Assembly: GCF_900114995.1 (NCBI RefSeq) | Contig: NZ_FOUX01000005.1 | Span: forward strand, 1-64,000 | DNA: 64,000 nucleotides | Direction: 5' to 3' | From: Chitinophaga sp. YR627 | GTDB taxonomy: Bacteria; Bacteroidota; Bacteroidia; Chitinophagales; Chitinophagaceae | Shown: piece by piece, positions 1 to 9,145 of the stretch | How positions within the stretch are numbered: the first letter of the stretch is position 1 | Layout of the letters: each line of letters begins with the position of its first letter | Position numbers and translations under genes: made by a program | Notes under the pieces: generated by a model | What the model was told of the DNA's origin: nothing | The model's input: the letters and a program-made list of their open reading frames with translations, nothing else | Databases searched by the model: none

Positions 1-139
1 TTGGAACTGTAAAGCGCTCACTGAAACAATCTCCAATCTGTAAAGTCAATTCTGCATTCAATACATCCACTGTAAGGTTTTTCTGTACTAAGACACACCC
101 TCAACTACCTCCTTTTAACCCTTGCTCAAGTATAGCTCC

Positions 140-190
140 CCCGTAGATGCGTCGTATATACGCCGTATATGCGTCGTGTCTAAGCCATTT
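140..190. repeat. Tandem 11-bp unit array A
   Basis: The heptamer CCCGTAG (140-146) is followed by consecutive 11-bp units at 147, 158, 169 and 180: ATGCGTCGTAT, ATACGCCGTAT, ATGCGTCGTGT and a more diverged CTAAGCCATTT. The same heptamer introduces array B. The period is close to one DNA helical turn. Function is unknown; there is no coding frame through it. Confidence 0.75.
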
Positions 191-274
191 TTTACCCTTT
201 TAGGGGGCATTCAGGACAACCCCTCCCAGTCTTTATCTGATCAGGTCTCGTAATTCACTATAAATCATTGTGTT

Positions 275-359
275 CCCGTAGATAAGCCATATATAAGCCG
301 TACATAAGCCATATCTATAAGAATGGATCATCTAGGGCTTATATACGGCTTATATATGG
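275..359. repeat. 11-bp unit array B with inverted copies
   Basis: CCCGTAG (275-281) is followed by three 11-bp units starting at 282, 293 and 304 (ATAAGCCATAT, ATAAGCCGTAC, ATAAGCCATAT). After a short spacer the complementary units appear at 336 and 347 (GGCTTATATAC, GGCTTATATAT). This gives a perfect 16-bp inverted repeat, 287-302 against 344-359, and several alternative pairings of the same units, so the RNA or single strand could fold in more than one register. Confidence 0.8.
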
Positions 360-421
360 ATTATGTAGGAATCATCTCAAATACTCAAACGGCGCTAAAA
401 AGGGGCTATTTAACAAATCAT

Positions 422-470
422 ACCCCTCATTTAACATCCATCCCCTCCAAAAACACCCCTCAGTTAACAT
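422..470. repeat. 16-bp direct repeat, 33-bp spacing
   Basis: ACCCCTCATTTAACAT (422-437) recurs as ACCCCTCAGTTAACAT (455-470), with one mismatch. The copies are 33 bp apart, three times the 11-bp period of the neighbouring arrays. It could be a pair of regulator sites upstream of the polysaccharide locus, or simply part of the same repeat-rich region. Confidence 0.5.
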
Positions 471-522
471 TTGCTACCCTATTCTAAAACAATCCCCTCC
501 CCTCGGTCTTATACCGGACTGT

Positions 523-530
523 TAAATTTG
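523..530 (+). promoter_or_regulatory. Possible Bacteroidota -7 box for the GH31 locus
   Basis: TAAATTTG fits the Bacteroidota -7 consensus TAnnTTTG and lies 70 bp before the GH31 start codon. No TTG/TTTG -33 element is present at the usual 19-21 bp spacing, so the call rests on one half of the promoter. Confidence 0.35.
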
Positions 531-599
531 TCAGCACACGTTAGCAAGAAAATATACCATTCGTAGCCAACAAACAACCATCAGATCAATTCCATCGAT

Positions 600-3455
600 A
601 TGAAGAAAAAAAGACTTTTTTCAGTCCTTGCCCTTACATGCTGCATACACCTCGCTTATGCAGGAAAAATAGAAAGACTCAAAGACGGATTACTGGTAAG
701 GTTAGAAAAAACGACCGCCGGAGGAGTAAAACAGGTAAAACTGCAGGTGATCACCGATAATATTATTCGGGTAACTGCCAGTCCTGCGGACTCCATTTCT
801 GCCACTCCCAGCCTCATGGCCATCGTCACCGGTACCCGGGAGGTAAAATGGACCAGTGAAGAGAAAAACAATCAGGTTATATTGAAAACCAATGCCTTAA
901 CCGCCAGCATCGATCTGAGCACTGGTGAGGTGGTATTCAAAGACCTGAACGGCCAGGTAATATTACAGGAGAAAAAAGGAGGCGGTAAAACCTTCACACC
1001 AGCTATCATAGATGGTAAACCCCTCTATAAACTGCAACAGGTATTTGAATCTCCTGCCGGAGAGGCTTTCTATGGCCTGGGACAACACCAGACCGGTCTG
1101 ATGAACTACAAAGACCAGGATGTAGACCTGACACAATACAACTCTATCGCTGTCATCCCTTACCTGGTATCCAGCAATCATTATGGTATCCTCTGGGACA
1201 ACTACTCCATCACCCGCTTCGGTGATGACCGCCCTTACGAGGAACTGACCAGTCTCGAACTGACAGATAAAAACGGTAAAACTGGTGGCCTGACCGCCAC
1301 TTATGCCCTGCGCAATAAACCAGACAGTATCTTCCTCCAGCAACAGGAATCTGCCATCGACTTTACCTTCCTGCCAGACCTGAAAAGGATGCCCGCAGCT
1401 TACCCAATGGGGAAAGGGGTCGTTACCTGGGAAGGTAATATAGCGTCCAGAACAGGTGGTCAGGAGAAGTTTTATATGACCGCCTCCGGATATGTGAAAG
1501 TATGGATCGACGGCGAACTGAAACTCGACAAATGGAGAGAAGGCTGGAATCCTGGTCCCTCCGTATTCCGTCATCAGCTGGAAAAAGGTAAACAACACAA
1601 GATCAAAGTAGAATGGATTCCGGAATCCGATCAGGCGTTTGTCTCTGTTAAACATCTTTCTCCCACTCCTGCCACTTTGCAGAATAAGGCCGCCTTCTCC
1701 TCAGAAGCCGGCGAGAAGATCGACTACTACTTTGTATATGGTCAGCAGATGGATGATGTGATCAACGGTTATCGCAGCATCACCGGTAAAGCCGCCATCG
1801 TTCCGAAATGGGCTTTAGGGTACTGGCAAAGCCGTGAACGCTATAAAACCCAGCGTGAGGTGATCAGCACCGTACAGGAATTCCGTAAAAGACAGATCCC
1901 CCTGGACAACATCGTAATGGACTGGTCCTACTGGCAGGAAAATGCCTGGGGCAGTCAGGAATTTGACCCTGCCCGCTTCCCGGATGCAAAAGGCATGATA
2001 GACTCCCTGCACAACATCTATCATACCCACTTCATGATCTCTGCATGGCCTAAATTCTATAAAGACATTCATAACTATAATCTCTTTAATGATAAAGGCT
2101 GGCTGTACAAACAAAGCATCAATGATGGTATCAGAGACTGGATCGGTCAGGGTTATGTATCCACTTTCTACGATGCTTTCAATCCCGGCGCACGTCAACT
2201 TTTCTGGCAGTTGCTCAGTAAGCACCTCTTCAGCAAAGGCGTAGACGCATGGTGGCTGGATGCGACCGAACCGGATGTACTGTCCAACGCAACCATTGAC
2301 TACCGTAAACAACTGATGAACCCTACCGCATTAGGGCCATCTACCCAATATTTTAACACCTATGCACTGCTGAACGCAAAAGGTATCTATGAAGGTCAGC
2401 GCCAGGAAAAACCTGATCAGCGCGTATTCATTCTGACGCGTTCTGCTTATGCCGGTATGCAGCGTTATGCAGCTGCTACATGGAGTGGTGATATCGCTGC
2501 CCGTTTCGATGAACTGGCCAGACAAATTCCTGCAGGTCTCAACTTTGGTATGTCCGGTATGCCTTACTGGACAACAGACATCGGTGGTTTCTATGTAGAA
2601 GACAAATATGATCAGCCTGATCCGAAAGGTGCTGACCTCGAAGAATGGAGAGAACTGAACACCCGCTGGTTCCAGTACGGTGCTTTCTGTCCGCTGTTCC
2701 GCTCTCATGGTCAGTATCCTTACCGCGAACCCTTTAATATCGCACCGGATAACAGCGTCGAATTTAATTCCATGGTCTACTACGACAAACTCCGCTACCG
2801 GCTGATGCCATATATCTATTCGCTGGCTGGCCAGACTTACCACAATGGTTATACGATCATGCGCGGACTGGCAATGGACTTTGGTAAAGACACCGCCGTA
2901 CAAAGCATCGGTGACCAGTTTATGTTTGGTCCCTCACTGCTCGTCAATCCTGTATATACTTACAAAGCACGTCAGCGTCAATTATACCTCCCTGCCAACA
3001 CCGGCTGGTATAATCTGTATGACGGCACCTATACAGCAGGTGGACAACATATTACGGTAGACGCACCACTGGACAGGATTCCGCTGTACGCAAAAGCAGG
3101 CAGTATTATTCCGTTCGGTCCCGCTATGCAGTACACCGCACAACGTTCTGCTGACACCATCACATTATATGTGTACGCCGGCAGCAACGGTAAATTCACC
3201 CTCTACGAAGACGAAGGGGTAAACTATAACTACGAAAAAGGACAATACAGTACCATTCCTTTCATATATGACGAAGCCAGCAAAACACTGACCATCGGCA
3301 AACGGGAAGGCAAATTCTCCGGTATGCTGCAACAGCGTACGTTCCGCATCGTCAGCGCAGGAAAGGAAAAACCGGTAAAACTCGAACTGGACAATCCGAA
3401 TGCAATCGTGATGAAGTATGACGGTACAGAAAAAAAGATCTCACTTAAAAACTAA
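600..3455 (+). CDS. GH31 alpha-glycosidase with PA14 insert, likely alpha-xylosidase
   Basis: A glycoside hydrolase family 31 enzyme, 951 residues, with a Sec signal peptide (about residues 1-21). The N-terminal beta-sandwich is interrupted around residues 270-355 by a PA14 domain, the arrangement known from Bacteroidota and Cellvibrio alpha-xylosidases of xyloglucan loci. The catalytic barrel shows the nucleophile in WWLDATEPD (Asp554) and the acid/base in WSGDIAA (Asp631), so the retaining site is intact. A C-terminal beta domain follows. It is the first gene of a locus with SusC (110 bp downstream), SusD and a lipoprotein, so it should trim an alpha-linked sugar, probably xylose, from an imported oligosaccharide in the periplasm or at the surface. 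PA14 architecture favours alpha-xylosidase; alpha-glucosidase cannot be excluded. Confidence 0.88.
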   Translation: MKKKRLFSVLALTCCIHLAYAGKIERLKDGLLVRLEKTTAGGVKQVKLQVITDNIIRVTASPADSISATPSLMAIVTGTREVKWTSEEKNNQVILKTNALTASIDLSTGEVVFKDLNGQVILQEKKGGGKTFTPAIIDGKPLYKLQQVFESPAGEAFYGLGQHQTGLMNYKDQDVDLTQYNSIAVIPYLVSSNHYGILWDNYSITRFGDDRPYEELTSLELTDKNGKTGGLTATYALRNKPDSIFLQQQESAIDFTFLPDLKRMPAAYPMGKGVVTWEGNIASRTGGQEKFYMTASGYVKVWIDGELKLDKWREGWNPGPSVFRHQLEKGKQHKIKVEWIPESDQAFVSVKHLSPTPATLQNKAAFSSEAGEKIDYYFVYGQQMDDVINGYRSITGKAAIVPKWALGYWQSRERYKTQREVISTVQEFRKRQIPLDNIVMDWSYWQENAWGSQEFDPARFPDAKGMIDSLHNIYHTHFMISAWPKFYKDIHNYNLFNDKGWLYKQSINDGIRDWIGQGYVSTFYDAFNPGARQLFWQLLSKHLFSKGVDAWWLDATEPDVLSNATIDYRKQLMNPTALGPSTQYFNTYALLNAKGIYEGQRQEKPDQRVFILTRSAYAGMQRYAAATWSGDIAARFDELARQIPAGLNFGMSGMPYWTTDIGGFYVEDKYDQPDPKGADLEEWRELNTRWFQYGAFCPLFRSHGQYPYREPFNIAPDNSVEFNSMVYYDKLRYRLMPYIYSLAGQTYHNGYTIMRGLAMDFGKDTAVQSIGDQFMFGPSLLVNPVYTYKARQRQLYLPANTGWYNLYDGTYTAGGQHITVDAPLDRIPLYAKAGSIIPFGPAMQYTAQRSADTITLYVYAGSNGKFTLYEDEGVNYNYEKGQYSTIPFIYDEASKTLTIGKREGKFSGMLQQRTFRIVSAGKEKPVKLELDNPNAIVMKYDGTEKKISLKN

Positions 3456-3502
3456 CCACCTACATGAAACAAAGCAATAGCTAAGTATAACACTAACACG
3501 TT

Positions 3503-3518
3503 GTGAATTGTAATTCAC
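3503..3518. promoter_or_regulatory. Palindrome between GH31 and susC
   Basis: GTGAATT-GT-AATTCAC forms a perfect 7-bp inverted repeat with a 2-bp centre in the 110-bp gap between GH31 and the susC-like gene, 48 bp before the susC start. Such a compact dyad may be a regulator site or a small mRNA hairpin that sets the ratio of the two gene products. No poly-U tract follows, so it is not a classical terminator. Confidence 0.35.
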
Positions 3519-3565
3519 GTTTCGACCATCAGACAAACACATCCCGTAACTAACATTCTAACATT

Positions 3566-6500
3566 ATGAAAACTGCTTACAAAATCAGAGATTTTGTGAC
3601 TGCCTGCATGATCCCCGTATCATGCGGATTGAGCAGCGCGCTGCTATTAACCATGTTATCCGGCAACGTGGCAATGGCGCAGACTCCGAAACGGGCACTT
3701 TCCGGTAAAGTGACCACAGGAAAAGATAATAGCCCGCTGCCCGGCGCCAGTGTACGCATCAAAGGCACCAACAACGGCGCCATTACAGATGGTACAGGCA
3801 GCTTCAATCTACAGGTAGGCGACTCCGACTCTCTCGAAGTCACACTCGTAGGTTTCACCCGACAAGTCATCTCCGCAAGAGGAAAATCTTCTCTGACGGT
3901 TAATCTTAGTGAAGGCTCCACCGGCCTCGATGAAATCGTGGTAGTAGGTTATGGTACCGAAAAGAAAAAACTCGTTACCGGCGCTATCGATCACGTGAAC
4001 ACACAACAGCTGGAACAAAACCATGCCCTCCGCGTAGACCAGGCATTACAGGGACAAACTCCGGGTGTACAGATCACCGCTACATCCGCCCAGCCAGGCG
4101 AAAGCATGAAAGTGCGTATCCGTGGTACAAGTACCGTAGGTAATGCAGATCCGCTGTACATTGTAGATGGTGTACCCACTTACGATATCAGCTACCTGAA
4201 CGCCTCCGATATTGCCAGCATGGATGTACTGAAAGATGCGGCTTCCTCCGCTATCTATGGTGCAAGAGCGGCGAATGGTGTGGTATTGATCACTACGCGT
4301 AAAGGCCGTGCAGGCTCCATGAAGATTGCATATGATGCCTATTATGGCACACAGAATCCTTCTCATAAAGTATCGGTACTCAATGCACACGACTATGGCG
4401 TGATCATGAATGAAATGGCTATCAACTCAGGTGGTCAGCCGTACTTCACCATAGATCAGTTGTCTAAACTCGGCAAAGGCACCGACTGGCAGGAAGCGAT
4501 CTATAATAAGAACGCACCGATGCAGAATCATTCCTTAAGCTTCGCTGGTGGGAATGACGCTTCCGTATTCTCCTCCTCTATCGCATATACGGAGCAGGCA
4601 GGTATTATCGGTGTAAATGATCAGTCCAAATATGACAGGCTCTCTTTCCGCATGAACAGCGAGCATAAAATGTACAAGGATATCATCATCTTCGGAGAGA
4701 ACCTGACCTATACACAGTCACGCAAAAGAGGGATCGGTGTAGGCAATATCTACAATAACGCTATCCGCTCCGTATTCAGTACCAGTCCGCTGTTCCCGGT
4801 ATACGACGAAAATGGTAACTACGCTAAATCTTCCTTTAACGTAGAAGAAGCCAATCCGGTAGCACTGATGGATTACCAGAACCAGAACAAGGATAAAACA
4901 AGCCGTATCATGGGGAATACCTATTTACAGATATCTCCCATCAAAGGATTGTCCATCCGTACTGACTTCGGTATCGATGTCAGCAATACTGATTCAAGAA
5001 GCTATACACCGCTCTACAACCTGTCCACCAATGTGATCAACGAACACTCCCGTGCAACACAAGGTATCTATCGTACCAATTCCTGGAACTGGGATAATAC
5101 CATCAACTATCAGCGCGACTTCGGAAAACACAATATCGGTGTACTCGTAGGTATGAATGCCAATGAAACAAAAGCGAATTATCTCTACGGATATAAACAG
5201 GACCTGACCAAAACAGGTCTGGATAATGCGGTGATAGATAATGGTACCACTGATAGTACACAACGTATCTACGGAGCAGACAGCTCTGCTACGATCTATT
5301 CTTACTTCGGACGTATCAGCTACTCATACGCGGACAAATATATGTTCACCGCTGTAGTAAGATCAGATGCATCTTCCCGCTTCGGTCCGAACAACCGCAG
5401 GGCTTACTTCCCGTCCTTCTCCGTGGGTTGGGTACCGACCAATGAAGACTTCTTCAAACCTACCTGGCTGGAGTTCCTGAAAATCCGTGCAGGATGGGGT
5501 CAGAACGGTAACCTGCCTACCGGTTATTATCAATATCTGTCTACCATTTCCACACAATACCTGGGTTACTACTTTGGTAGCGGAGACGCTCCGGCGATCG
5601 GTGCTGCTCCGATCAAAATATCCAATCCGGACCTGAAATGGGAAACCTCCGAACAGGCAAACATCGGTTTTGATGCGAACTTCCTGAAAGACTTCAACCT
5701 GACCGTTGATATCTACCGCAAAACCACCAAAGACTGGCTAGTACCTGTCAATGTACCTGCCGTATCCGGTGCTGCTACAGTACTGATCAACGGTGGTGAT
5801 GTACGCAACCAGGGTGTAGAGATCTCTCTTGGTTATCATCATACTTTCCATGACCTGAGTGTAGGTGTAAATGGTAATATGGGCATTAACCGCAACGAGA
5901 TCACCGACATTCCTAATAAAGAAAAGATCATCAACGGCGCTACCGCTATTACCTACCCTAGTATGCCTGAATTCTACCGTGCACAGGTAGGTTTCCCGAT
6001 GGGTTATTTCTACGGATATAAGACTGCCGGTATCTTCCAGAATGATCAGGAAGTTGCGGCTTACGTATCTAAAGACGGTAAGAAAATACAGCCGAATGCA
6101 CAACCGGGCGATGTACGTTTCCAGGACCTGAATGGCGACGGCGTGATCGATAGTAAAGATCAGACACAGATCGGTAATCCTTATCCAAAATTCACCTACG
6201 GTCTTAATATCAACCTGGGTTACAAAGGATTTGATTTCTCCGCTTCGCTGTATGGCAACTATGGCAACCAGATCTGGGATGGTACGCATGACTTCTCCCG
6301 TCCGCTGAGCAATTACACAACAGAAATCCTCGGCCGCTGGACTGGTGAAGGTAGCTCTAACCGCCTGCCACGTGTCACTGATGGCGCTGAACTGAACCAG
6401 AACTGGATCCGTTCTTCCGACCTGTATGTACACAATGCTTCCTTCCTGCGTGTAAAGAGCCTCAACCTCGGATATGATTTCAAACAGCTCTTACATACAC

Positions 6501-6676
6501 TGCCGCTGGGACAGCTGAGATTATACGTTTCTGCTACCAACCTGTTCACCTTTACGCCTTATAAAGGGGTAGATCCTGAAGTAGGTTATGGTCCTACAGG
6601 ATGGGCTTCCGGCATTGACCTGGGTACCTATCCGCAGCCAAAATCCGTACTGGTTGGTCTGAACGTTAAATTCTAA
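3566..6676 (+). CDS. SusC-like TonB-dependent outer membrane transporter
   Basis: A 1036-residue SusC/RagA-family porin. Order: a long signal sequence ending near AMAQ (about residue 38), carboxypeptidase-regulatory-like beta domain (about 45-115), a SusC signature DEIVVVGYGT, plug domain (about 130-230, containing YIVDGVP and the ARAANGVVLITTRKG-type strand), then a 22-strand beta-barrel ending in an aromatic-poor but typical LNVKF terminus. It lacks the N-terminal STN domain of the second SusC in this window, so it should not signal to a FecR anti-sigma factor. It lies between GH31 and its SusD partner (18 bp downstream), and would import the oligosaccharide captured by SusD using TonB/ExbBD energy. 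Confidence 0.95.
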   Translation: MKTAYKIRDFVTACMIPVSCGLSSALLLTMLSGNVAMAQTPKRALSGKVTTGKDNSPLPGASVRIKGTNNGAITDGTGSFNLQVGDSDSLEVTLVGFTRQVISARGKSSLTVNLSEGSTGLDEIVVVGYGTEKKKLVTGAIDHVNTQQLEQNHALRVDQALQGQTPGVQITATSAQPGESMKVRIRGTSTVGNADPLYIVDGVPTYDISYLNASDIASMDVLKDAASSAIYGARAANGVVLITTRKGRAGSMKIAYDAYYGTQNPSHKVSVLNAHDYGVIMNEMAINSGGQPYFTIDQLSKLGKGTDWQEAIYNKNAPMQNHSLSFAGGNDASVFSSSIAYTEQAGIIGVNDQSKYDRLSFRMNSEHKMYKDIIIFGENLTYTQSRKRGIGVGNIYNNAIRSVFSTSPLFPVYDENGNYAKSSFNVEEANPVALMDYQNQNKDKTSRIMGNTYLQISPIKGLSIRTDFGIDVSNTDSRSYTPLYNLSTNVINEHSRATQGIYRTNSWNWDNTINYQRDFGKHNIGVLVGMNANETKANYLYGYKQDLTKTGLDNAVIDNGTTDSTQRIYGADSSATIYSYFGRISYSYADKYMFTAVVRSDASSRFGPNNRRAYFPSFSVGWVPTNEDFFKPTWLEFLKIRAGWGQNGNLPTGYYQYLSTISTQYLGYYFGSGDAPAIGAAPIKISNPDLKWETSEQANIGFDANFLKDFNLTVDIYRKTTKDWLVPVNVPAVSGAATVLINGGDVRNQGVEISLGYHHTFHDLSVGVNGNMGINRNEITDIPNKEKIINGATAITYPSMPEFYRAQVGFPMGYFYGYKTAGIFQNDQEVAAYVSKDGKKIQPNAQPGDVRFQDLNGDGVIDSKDQTQIGNPYPKFTYGLNINLGYKGFDFSASLYGNYGNQIWDGTHDFSRPLSNYTTEILGRWTGEGSSNRLPRVTDGAELNQNWIRSSDLYVHNASFLRVKSLNLGYDFKQLLHTLPLGQLRLYVSATNLFTFTPYKGVDPEVGYGPTGWASGIDLGTYPQPKSVLVGLNVKF

Positions 6677-6694
6677 TCCGGTAAATCATTCCAC

Positions 6695-8257
6695 ATGAAA
6701 AAGATCTTCGCTTCCATTATAGCTATCTCACTCTTTGCTGCGTGTAGCAAGGATTTTCTGGAGCGCTCTCCTGTTGACGAACAGACAGAAACCTCCTTTT
6801 ATCAGACACCCGATCAGGCCTTACAGGCACTGGTAGCGGTGTACAATCAACTCAACATTGGCGACTACGATAATATCCACCTCGTATCAGAACTGGCCAG
6901 TGACAACTGTTTCGGTGGTGGTGGTACCTCTGACCTCGTATGGAAACAATGGGATCGCTTCCAGGAGGCTTCCAATATGAACCTGGGCCTCTGGCAGAAA
7001 TACTATACAGGTATCTACAGAGCGAACGTATTGTTGTCTAAAATAGATGGTGTTAACTGGGGTACTGACAGCACACTGAAAAATACCTACATCGCAGAAG
7101 CACGCTTCCTCAGAGCCTACTTCTATTTCGACCTGGCCCGCTTCTTTGGCAATGTGCCATTAACCACCAAACCACTGACTGTATCTGAATACAACATGCC
7201 ACAGGCAACGCCGGCAGACGTATACAAACAGATCGCAGAAGACCTGAAATATGCTGCCGAGAAATTACCAACGGTAGCCTATCAGGGTATTCCTACCTCC
7301 AATTACGGTCGCGTCACCAAATGGGCAGCACAGGCACTGATCGGTCGTGTATTCCTCTATTACACCGGTTATTATAACCAGAATGATCTGGCAGGCGTAG
7401 TGACCAAAGCACAGGCTGCCGGTTACCTGGAAAATATCATCAATGCAGGTGGTTATGGACTGGTAGACAGCTTCCCACGTTTATGGCAGGCATCTGCTGC
7501 CTCCTTTGTGGGTGAAGACAATAAAGAGACGATCTGGTCGATCAAGTTTACGCATAAAGGACTGGGCAACTGGGACCAGCACAATGGTAACCGGATGCAG
7601 GTAGATATCGGTATCCGTAGTCAGGTATTGAATCCTTACTACAAAGGCTGGGGCGCCGGTACGGTGAACAGTAAACTGTGGAACGCCTATGATGGTGCTG
7701 ACACCAGGAGAAATGCTTCTATCATTTCTATCGAAGATGAAAACCTGACAGCATATGCGATCGGCGATCAGTCACAGTATACCGGCTACTTCTGGAAAAA
7801 ATACATGCCCCTCAATGATGGCAATGCAGACAGCAAAGGCGGTAATTTCCAGATCGACAACTATTTTGATGATGTCATCATCCGCTATGCAGATGTACTG
7901 CTGATGGCGGCTGAACTGAACCTGGGCACTGATCTGGGTAAAGCACAGGGCTACTATGACCAGGTACGCGACAGGGCATTCCTGAATACCACCAGCAGAA
8001 AAACGCTGACGGCTACCAATGGAAAAAGCCTGATCATGGAAGAACGCAGACTGGAATTTGCACTGGAAGGTTTACGTTACTGGGACCTGCTGCGTCAGGG
8101 TATGAGTGTGGCAAAAGCTGCTATCGACAACAGCAGTTCAGACGCACAGTTCAATGTCTCCTTCCGTACGGAAACACAGGGACTGTTCAAGATCCCGGAG
8201 CAGGAGATCAATCTCTCCAGCGGCGTTTACAGACAAAATCCAGGATGGGCTAACTAA
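6695..8257 (+). CDS. SusD/RagB-like glycan-binding lipoprotein
   Basis: A 520-residue SusD/RagB family lipoprotein. The signal peptide ends in a lipobox (FAAC, Cys about 17) followed by SKDFLERSP, a very common start of mature SusD proteins. The N-terminal SusD-like domain carries the TPR-like helices (for example AEARFLRAYFYFDLARFFGNVPL), and the C-terminal RagB/SusD domain ends with the usual ERRLEFALEGLRYWDLLRQG and PIP-like KIPEQEINLSSGVYRQNPG motifs. It would form the lid over the SusC barrel encoded just upstream. The stop codon shares one base with an in-frame ATG at 8257 of the next gene. Confidence 0.95.
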   Translation: MKKIFASIIAISLFAACSKDFLERSPVDEQTETSFYQTPDQALQALVAVYNQLNIGDYDNIHLVSELASDNCFGGGGTSDLVWKQWDRFQEASNMNLGLWQKYYTGIYRANVLLSKIDGVNWGTDSTLKNTYIAEARFLRAYFYFDLARFFGNVPLTTKPLTVSEYNMPQATPADVYKQIAEDLKYAAEKLPTVAYQGIPTSNYGRVTKWAAQALIGRVFLYYTGYYNQNDLAGVVTKAQAAGYLENIINAGGYGLVDSFPRLWQASAASFVGEDNKETIWSIKFTHKGLGNWDQHNGNRMQVDIGIRSQVLNPYYKGWGAGTVNSKLWNAYDGADTRRNASIISIEDENLTAYAIGDQSQYTGYFWKKYMPLNDGNADSKGGNFQIDNYFDDVIIRYADVLLMAAELNLGTDLGKAQGYYDQVRDRAFLNTTSRKTLTATNGKSLIMEERRLEFALEGLRYWDLLRQGMSVAKAAIDNSSSDAQFNVSFRTETQGLFKIPEQEINLSSGVYRQNPGWAN

Positions 8258-8286
8258 TGTTGAATCATTCCACAAAAAACTGCATC

Positions 8287-9051
8287 ATGAAAAAGTTTAT
8301 CACCTTATCCCTGCTCGCGTTATCTGCACTGCTGGTTTCCTGTACAAAGGAAGATGAAGAAAGTCTGGAGGGAGCAAGCATTTCAAAAGATAACCTGAAA
8401 TTTTCCATTACACAGGAACAGGGACACGACAATATAGTTATGCTGAACAGCCTCACAGCAGGTAGCTATATCCCATTCTGGGAATATACCGGCGGCTTTT
8501 CAAAGAATAAGAAGGATACGATCAACCTGCCCTTCGCAGGGAAGTATACGATCCGCTATACGATCTATACACCCGGCGGACCAATCGCAGACTCCAGCGA
8601 TATTACCGTGTCTGAAAATGACCCGGAATATTTCGCGAGTCCGCTATGGAAAATGCTGACCAATGAACAGGCAGGTAAAACCTGGGTGTGGGCAACAGAT
8701 ATCCCTGGTGGGATCTGTTATGGTAACGGCTCCGGTGGTGCTACAGCACCGGAATGGTGGCAGAACGGTATCGCTTACCTGACATCGGAGGGGGTTGCGG
8801 CCGATGAGATGACCTTCGATCTCAATGGCGCTAAAAACTACTCGCTCACACATGCCGGCGCTGCAAAGAAGGCATTGTTTGAGCTGGATACACTGAACAG
8901 AACTTTAAAGATAACAGGTGGAGATATTCCCCTCGGCAATAAAGTGACTTACGTGATCGTAAAACTGACCACCGATGAACTGACCCTTGCACAACAGGGC
9001 GATGGCTGGAGAAACATCTGGATGTACAAAAGAAAGGGATTTAACTATTAG
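8287..9051 (+). CDS. Surface lipoprotein of the GH31 PUL, possible glycan-binding protein
   Basis: A 254-residue lipoprotein whose family I do not recognise with certainty. I chose the ATG at 8287 because it begins a clear lipoprotein signal (MKKFITLSL, then ALLVSC). The upstream in-frame ATG at 8257 overlaps the susD stop and would put ten polar residues in front of the signal. The mature part looks all-beta: a PKD-like segment around residues 40-100 (GKYTIRYTIYTPGG) and a second beta domain rich in Trp and Gly (WKMLTNEQAGKTWVWA, then APEWWQNG) resembling the carbohydrate-binding half of SusE/SusF or surface glycan-binding proteins. Its place as last gene after susCD fits that role. Followed by a clear hairpin terminator. 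Confidence 0.7.
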   Translation: MKKFITLSLLALSALLVSCTKEDEESLEGASISKDNLKFSITQEQGHDNIVMLNSLTAGSYIPFWEYTGGFSKNKKDTINLPFAGKYTIRYTIYTPGGPIADSSDITVSENDPEYFASPLWKMLTNEQAGKTWVWATDIPGGICYGNGSGGATAPEWWQNGIAYLTSEGVAADEMTFDLNGAKNYSLTHAGAAKKALFELDTLNRTLKITGGDIPLGNKVTYVIVKLTTDELTLAQQGDGWRNIWMYKRKGFNY

Positions 9052-9070
9052 TTTTCGGGATTTAAGATGG

Positions 9071-9116
9071 AAGAAAAAAGGGATGAGGTTTTGCACCTTA
9101 TCCCTTCTTCTTTTTT
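9071..9116 (+). terminator. Rho-independent terminator of the GH31 PUL
   Basis: AAGAAAAAAGGGATGAGGT pairs with ACCTTATCCCTTCTTCTTTT across a 5-base loop, with one G-T wobble, and ends in a run of T. It sits 20 bp after the lipoprotein stop. The A-rich left arm means it can also serve the convergent minus-strand gene at 9146. Confidence 0.8.
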
Positions 9117-9145
9117 ATAGTCTGTATATTGTCGCAACGACTATA

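Larger units (their letters stand above)
1..599. other. Non-coding leader region with 11-bp repeats
   Basis: No open reading frame of credible length is visible on either strand. The stretch is rich in runs of C (many CCCCT and CCCTC motifs) and contains two arrays of 11-bp units (140-190 and 282-359), a near-exact direct repeat (422-437 and 455-470), and a possible promoter -7 box just before the GH31 gene. The end of whatever gene lies to the left is not in the window. Confidence 0.7.

Noticed and set aside
140..359. CRISPR array
   Set aside because: Units are only 11 bp with no spacers of constant length, and no cas genes are near.
963..1655. 230-residue minus-strand frame within GH31
   Set aside because: Fully antisense to the GH31 gene, whose motifs are intact; composition is that of a shadow frame.
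5738..6433. 231-residue minus-strand frame within susC
   Set aside because: Antisense to conserved barrel sequence of SusC; no recognisable family.
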